In this document: positions 53,803-56,365 of the stretch, in pieces | Layout: each line of letters opens with the position of its first letter | Numbering within the stretch: the first letter of the stretch is position 1 | DNA from: an uncultured Treponema sp. | GTDB taxonomy: Bacteria; Spirochaetota; Spirochaetia; Treponematales; Treponemataceae | Direction: 5' to 3' | Assembly: GCA_947177175.1 (NCBI GenBank) | Contig: CAMWTK010000008.1 | Span: forward strand, 1 to 56,365 | Length of the DNA: 56,365 nucleotides | Made by a program: the position numbers and the translations under genes | The notes under the pieces: generated by a model | Told to the model about the DNA's origin: nothing | Seen by the model: the letters and a program-made list of their open reading frames with translations, nothing else | Database searches by the model: none

Positions 53803-54333
53803 ATGAATGGAAACACATTCTCGTTCAAGACACCTAAGCCGTCCGCAACAATGTATATAGATTTTGATATCAGATCTGACAAAGCAGACCTGTCGGCTTT
53901 GAATGCGATTATTGCCTTGGATTCGGAATTCTTTAGGATAGATTCTATTAAGTATATTAAGAGAGGGAGCAAACTGGAGAGGGCTCCGACAGTAGTCTAT
54001 GAATTGAATGATGGCGGTGAAATAATAAAAGCGATTCCACAGTCAGAATTTACGGGATATGACCATTGGTCTTTTGAAACAAAGGAATATACTGATTTTG
54101 TGCTTGTCGATAGCTTTATATCAGCATTTAGGCAATCCTTGGGAGATAATTTTTTTAGAATACGCGAATTCATACGGAATAACGAGGACAATGCATTGGA
54201 GTGTCATTTGTGCGTAGTGATAAAAAATGCCGACCATAATGATTTTCCTGCAATATCTATATCTCTTGATAATATGAATTTCTTGCATGAACTGAATGCC
54301 GACATTGATTTCGATATTTGCTTTTACAGCTAA
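53803..54333 (+). CDS. DUF4279-like protein, possible immunity protein
   Basis: From the ATG at 53803 the protein is 176 residues, with AGGAG 11 nt upstream. It has ATMYIDFDIRS near the start, a mid region with GYDHWSFETKEYTD, and ends FLHELNADIDFDICFYS. The alternating pattern fits DUF4279, a family often found beside polymorphic toxins. That match is from memory. Base composition is AT-rich (isoleucine, asparagine and lysine codons), unlike upstream genes, which suggests transfer. No toxin gene is visible in this window. Confidence 0.6.
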   Translation: MNGNTFSFKTPKPSATMYIDFDIRSDKADLSALNAIIALDSEFFRIDSIKYIKRGSKLERAPTVVYELNDGGEIIKAIPQSEFTGYDHWSFETKEYTDFVLVDSFISAFRQSLGDNFFRIREFIRNNEDNALECHLCVVIKNADHNDFPAISISLDNMNFLHELNADIDFDICFYS

Positions 54334-54380
54334 TTCGGTGTAGAATTAATTGTGCATGTCATTGAATAGGAGGATTTTTT

Positions 54381-54707
54381 ATGAAATATAATTATAATAG
54401 CATATCTTGTTACTATTCTAAAGGAGAGAGACTTCTGTTTCTTCCTACAGGGGAATTTTTACCATTTGGAGGCGCAATAGGTATTGAGCCAGTATCGGAG
54501 TTAAAATTTCCTGTTGAAAAAGAAATTTTGGAACGAAAAATAAAAGAATGCTTTTCCCTTTGTTGGAGTAAAACAGTAAACGGTTTTCCAAAAGTATCTG
54601 TCATTGAAAAATATTTAAAAATCAAAGGTTATAAAAAAGTTGTACAGCAATTTGATTGTTTTGACTTGACTTACAACACAGTTGAAAAAAAAATACATTT
54701 TGAGTAA
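54381..54707 (+). CDS. Small protein, possible CDI-type immunity protein
   Basis: The 108-residue protein has a strong TAGGAGGA site before its ATG. It has GERLLFLPTGEFLPFGGAIG, then EILERKIKECFSLCW and an ending GYKKVVQQFDCFDLTYNT. The pattern loosely resembles contact-dependent-inhibition immunity proteins (DUF1436/CdiI type), but this is only an impression. The gene is very AT-rich and lies 47 bp after the DUF4279-like gene. Confidence 0.6.
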   Translation: MKYNYNSISCYYSKGERLLFLPTGEFLPFGGAIGIEPVSELKFPVEKEILERKIKECFSLCWSKTVNGFPKVSVIEKYLKIKGYKKVVQQFDCFDLTYNTVEKKIHFE

Positions 54708-54744
54708 ATTTTTTAAATCTCCTGACTATAAGTCCTATTCTGGG

Positions 54745-54879
54745 ATGGAGGATATAGAAATGGGAAGTAAAATTGACTATGATCTTATCCTTCGCCTGAT
54801 TCAGTAGCGAGAATGATTCTAAATGGAGCGTGAAATGAACACATTATACGGAATTGGTTGCCCCATTGAGCTGGCATAA
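54745..54879 (+). pseudogene. Two short gene remnants
   Basis: Two frames stop early. The first (54745-54807) reads MEDIEMGSKIDYDLILRLIQ then TAG and has GGAGGATATAGAA before an internal ATG. The second (54823-54879) ends ...NTLYGIGCPIELA then TAA. Both start well but break off, which suggests decayed immunity or cassette genes. The interval 54708-54909 holds nothing else that I can support. Confidence 0.3.
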
Positions 54880-54884
54880 CACAT

Positions 54885-54902
54885 CCGCTGTCCAGGCAGC
54901 GG
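54885..54902. other. Small perfect hairpin in the island
   Basis: CCGCTG and CAGCGG form a 6-bp stem with a 6-nt loop, 8 nt upstream of the frameshifted gene. No role is assigned. Confidence 0.3.
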
Positions 54903-54909
54903 CAATCCA

Positions 54910-55255
54910 ATGATTGTCCCAGAAAAATGACTGGGATTATAGCGGTGCGATAATAAATTCCGAAAAAGCTTGCTGGGACAACTTGTTCAAGGTCTTTGAT
55001 ATTATGGGCGCAGATGATTCCTTGCTGATAAATGATTATCTGCTTCTGCTGCAAGATTTAAATTGGCCCGGCGCATTGACTGCATACGACAAACTGAAGA
55101 AGATGAAGAAAGAAATCATTGCGCCCGGTCTGGCATCAGCATTGGCCAAGGCTGCTCTTGAGCAAGACGAAGACTGGGAACATAATCTACGTTCATTGGC
55201 TGATTTTCATGGCATTGCCGTCACCCCTGCACTTCTTAATCTGATTGACATATAA
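54910..55255 (+). pseudogene. DUF5071/immunity-like gene, probably frameshifted
   Basis: The ATG at 54910 opens MIVPEK and then stops. One base fewer in the A5 run at 54923-54927 would continue MIVPENDWDYSGAII into the 113-residue open frame to 55255. That frame has LLLLQDLNWPGALTAYDKL, resembling DUF5071-type helical immunity-like proteins (from memory). A TTG start at 54914 would avoid the frameshift but has no ribosome site. A sequencing error is possible. Confidence 0.45.
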
Positions 55256-55276
55256 TCATGCAGGACGTAAGCCCAG

Positions 55277-55609
55277 TTATTCTCCTTTCACAAACGTATA
55301 CGTGAAAGCGCGATCTTGCGTACCGGCATAAAGAAATTCCAGCTCAACGGTCGTCCCGTCCGGAATGTCTTTGGTAAACCAAATTTTTCCTCTTTTAGAA
55401 GTTCCTTGATAACTGCCTGCGTAGCGCGCGCCGTTATCAGGATTTAGAGAAAGAAGTCTGACACTGAAACCGTTATAACTACCGCTCGCCTCGTATACAA
55501 CGGTTCTGTCGTCCGTAAATGTTATAAACTCCATTCTTGGCGTATCTTGGCATGACACCGCAGTCATAACGCCGAGCATCACAATGACCGCATAGATAAA
55601 TTTTTTCAT
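55277..55609 (-). CDS. Tandem lipoprotein family, copy 1
   Basis: The 110-residue lipoprotein has a signal ending TAVSC and a short beta-rich domain. Shared family marks are DTPRMEFITFTDDRTVVYE, the motif KIWFTKDIPDGTTVELEFLY, and the C-terminus AFTYTFVKGE. It is the most diverged of the three full copies, being six residues shorter. It begins 1 nt after the stop codon of copy 2, whose last codons provide its ribosome-binding site. Function is unknown. Confidence 0.75.
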   Translation of the reverse strand: MKKFIYAVIVMLGVMTAVSCQDTPRMEFITFTDDRTVVYEASGSYNGFSVRLLSLNPDNGARYAGSYQGTSKRGKIWFTKDIPDGTTVELEFLYAGTQDRAFTYTFVKGE

Positions 55610-55610
55610 T

Positions 55611-55961
55611 TTATTCTCCTTTCACAACGGTGTATGTGAACGCGCGCTCGTTCTTACCGGAATAAAGAAATTCCAGCTTAACAATTGTTCCGTCCGGAAT
55701 ATCTTTGCTAAAATAAATTTTTCCTTTTGTAGAACTATGCACGTTCCTCTTGACATACGCGCCGTTGTTCGGATCGAGCGAAAGAAGTTTAACGTCGTAG
55801 CCGCTATAACCGTAATCTCCCACACCCAAAGAAAATTCATTCTCATACTCGATGGTCCTGTCGTCTATAAATCGTATCGATTCTATTCTCGGCGTATCTA
55901 TGCAGGACGATATAAGCATAATGCCAAATAGTATGACGCATATATGTATAAGCTTTTTCAT
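55611..55961 (-). CDS. Tandem lipoprotein family, copy 2
   Basis: A 116-residue lipoprotein with signal MLISSC, DTPRIESIRFIDDRTIEYE, GKIYFSKDIPDGTIVKLEF and the C-terminus AFTYTVVKGE. It is about equally close to copy 3 in the signal region, which is nearly identical (MKKLIHIC). A stretch around residues 45-70 is the most variable. AGGAGAG precedes its ATG, separate from copy 3's stop codon by 15 nt. Confidence 0.8.
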   Translation of the reverse strand: MKKLIHICVILFGIMLISSCIDTPRIESIRFIDDRTIEYENEFSLGVGDYGYSGYDVKLLSLDPNNGAYVKRNVHSSTKGKIYFSKDIPDGTIVKLEFLYSGKNERAFTYTVVKGE

Positions 55962-55976
55962 TAAAAGGCTCTCCTG

Positions 55977-56327
55977 TCATTCTCCTTTCACAAAGGTGTA
56001 CGTGAAAGCACGATCATCGGTATTGGCGTAAAGAAATTCCAACTCAACGATTGTTCCGTCCGGAATATCTTTAGTGAACCAAAGTTTTCCTTTTGTAAGA
56101 CCACTATAGCGACCGTAGATGCGAGAGCCGTTGTCAGGAGTCAGTGAAAGAAGCTTGACATCATAACCATTGTCGCGCCCGGACGGATTTCCTAGAGAAA
56201 ATTCAATTTCATATTCAATGGTTCTGTCATCTGTAAATCGTATTGCTTCTAATCGTGGCGTATCTATGCAGGACGATATAAACATAATGACAATCAACAT
56301 GGCACATATATGTATAAGCTTTTTCAT
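55977..56327 (-). CDS. Tandem lipoprotein family, copy 3
   Basis: A 116-residue lipoprotein with signal MFISSC, DTPRLEAIRFTDDRTIEYE, GKLWFTKDIPDGTIVELEF and the C-terminus AFTYTFVKGE. Its leader is nearly the same as copy 2's, but the centre differs (NPSGRDNGYDVKLLSLTPDN). It is AT-rich like the neighbouring island genes. The ATG is preceded by AAGAGAG. Confidence 0.8.
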   Translation of the reverse strand: MKKLIHICAMLIVIMFISSCIDTPRLEAIRFTDDRTIEYEIEFSLGNPSGRDNGYDVKLLSLTPDNGSRIYGRYSGLTKGKLWFTKDIPDGTIVELEFLYANTDDRAFTYTFVKGE

Positions 56328-56344
56328 AAAAAAATTCTCTCTTG

Positions 56345-56365
56345 CTATTCTCCTTTCACAACGGT
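56345..56365 (-). CDS. Tandem lipoprotein family, partial copy 4
   Basis: The last bases of the window encode TVVKGE and a TAG stop, the same C-terminus as the other copies. The rest of the gene lies beyond the window, so the array has at least four members. Confidence 0.7.
   Translation of the reverse strand, partial: TVVKGE

Noticed and set aside
54860..54910. GGCATAAC next to a hairpin, suggestive of an integron attC site
   Set aside because: attC needs RYYYAAC followed by a later GTTRRRY. Here the only GTT lies before, not after, the AAC, and no cassette spacing is repeated at the other gene junctions.

Overview
This window is a nearly continuous stretch of spirochaete chromosome, most likely from a GC-rich member of the Treponema group. 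The strongest pointers are a P83/100-type antigen, the order rpsF-ssb-rpsR-rplI-dnaB, rpsB-tsf-frr-uppS-cdsA-dxr-rseP with no pyrH between tsf and frr, and dnaG-rpoD followed by a zinc-ribbon gene, rnpB, a TPR gene and mreBCD-mrdA-rodA. Species cannot be assigned from the sequence alone. Apart from its right end, the window looks like core genome with high-GC codon use.

Layout. 1-3.8 kb: ribosomal/replication operon (S6, SSB, S18, L9, DnaB). 3.8-9.3 kb, minus strand: P83/100 antigen, a secreted beta-propeller protein, an RlmD/TrmA-type RNA methyltransferase and a secreted protein. 9.4-12.1 kb: aminotransferase and glycogen synthase, ending in a strong terminator. 12.19-12.72 kb: an AT-rich array of about seven 81-82 bp units built of inverted halves. 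12.7-21.5 kb, minus strand: maf, rpsB, tsf, frr, uppS, cdsA, dxr, rseP and a WD40-like secreted protein, coupling translation genes to isoprenoid, lipid and envelope-stress functions. 21.6-36 kb: short transcription units, often divergent, including coaD, rpmF-acpP-rnc, thrC, alr, folC, trpS, a CCA-type nucleotidyltransferase, thiN, an SPFH protein, aroH and four tRNAs. 36.3-53.2 kb: a long plus-strand run of YkgJ, MBL hydrolase, mltG, dnaG, rpoD, zinc-ribbon gene, rnpB, TPR gene, mreBCD, mrdA, rodA and a fused radical SAM protein, joining replication, sigma factor and cell-elongation functions. 53.7-56.4 kb: an AT-rich accessory island with immunity-like small genes, gene remnants, a probable frameshifted gene, and a tandem array of at least four related lipoprotein genes that runs off the window.

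The main regulatory observation is that many monocistronic or divergent genes have a recognisable -10 box ending only 6-10 nt before the start codon and no Shine-Dalgarno sequence, which predicts leaderless mRNAs (rlmD, aminotransferase, coaD, alr, folC, trpS and others). Operon-internal genes mostly have ordinary AAGGAG-like sites. The four tRNAs lack encoded CCA ends, which fits the presence of the nucleotidyltransferase gene. The most unusual structures are the 81-bp array, the tandem lipoproteins whose conserved C-terminal codons double as the next gene's ribosome-binding site, and a tRNA-Thr lacking the conserved U55.
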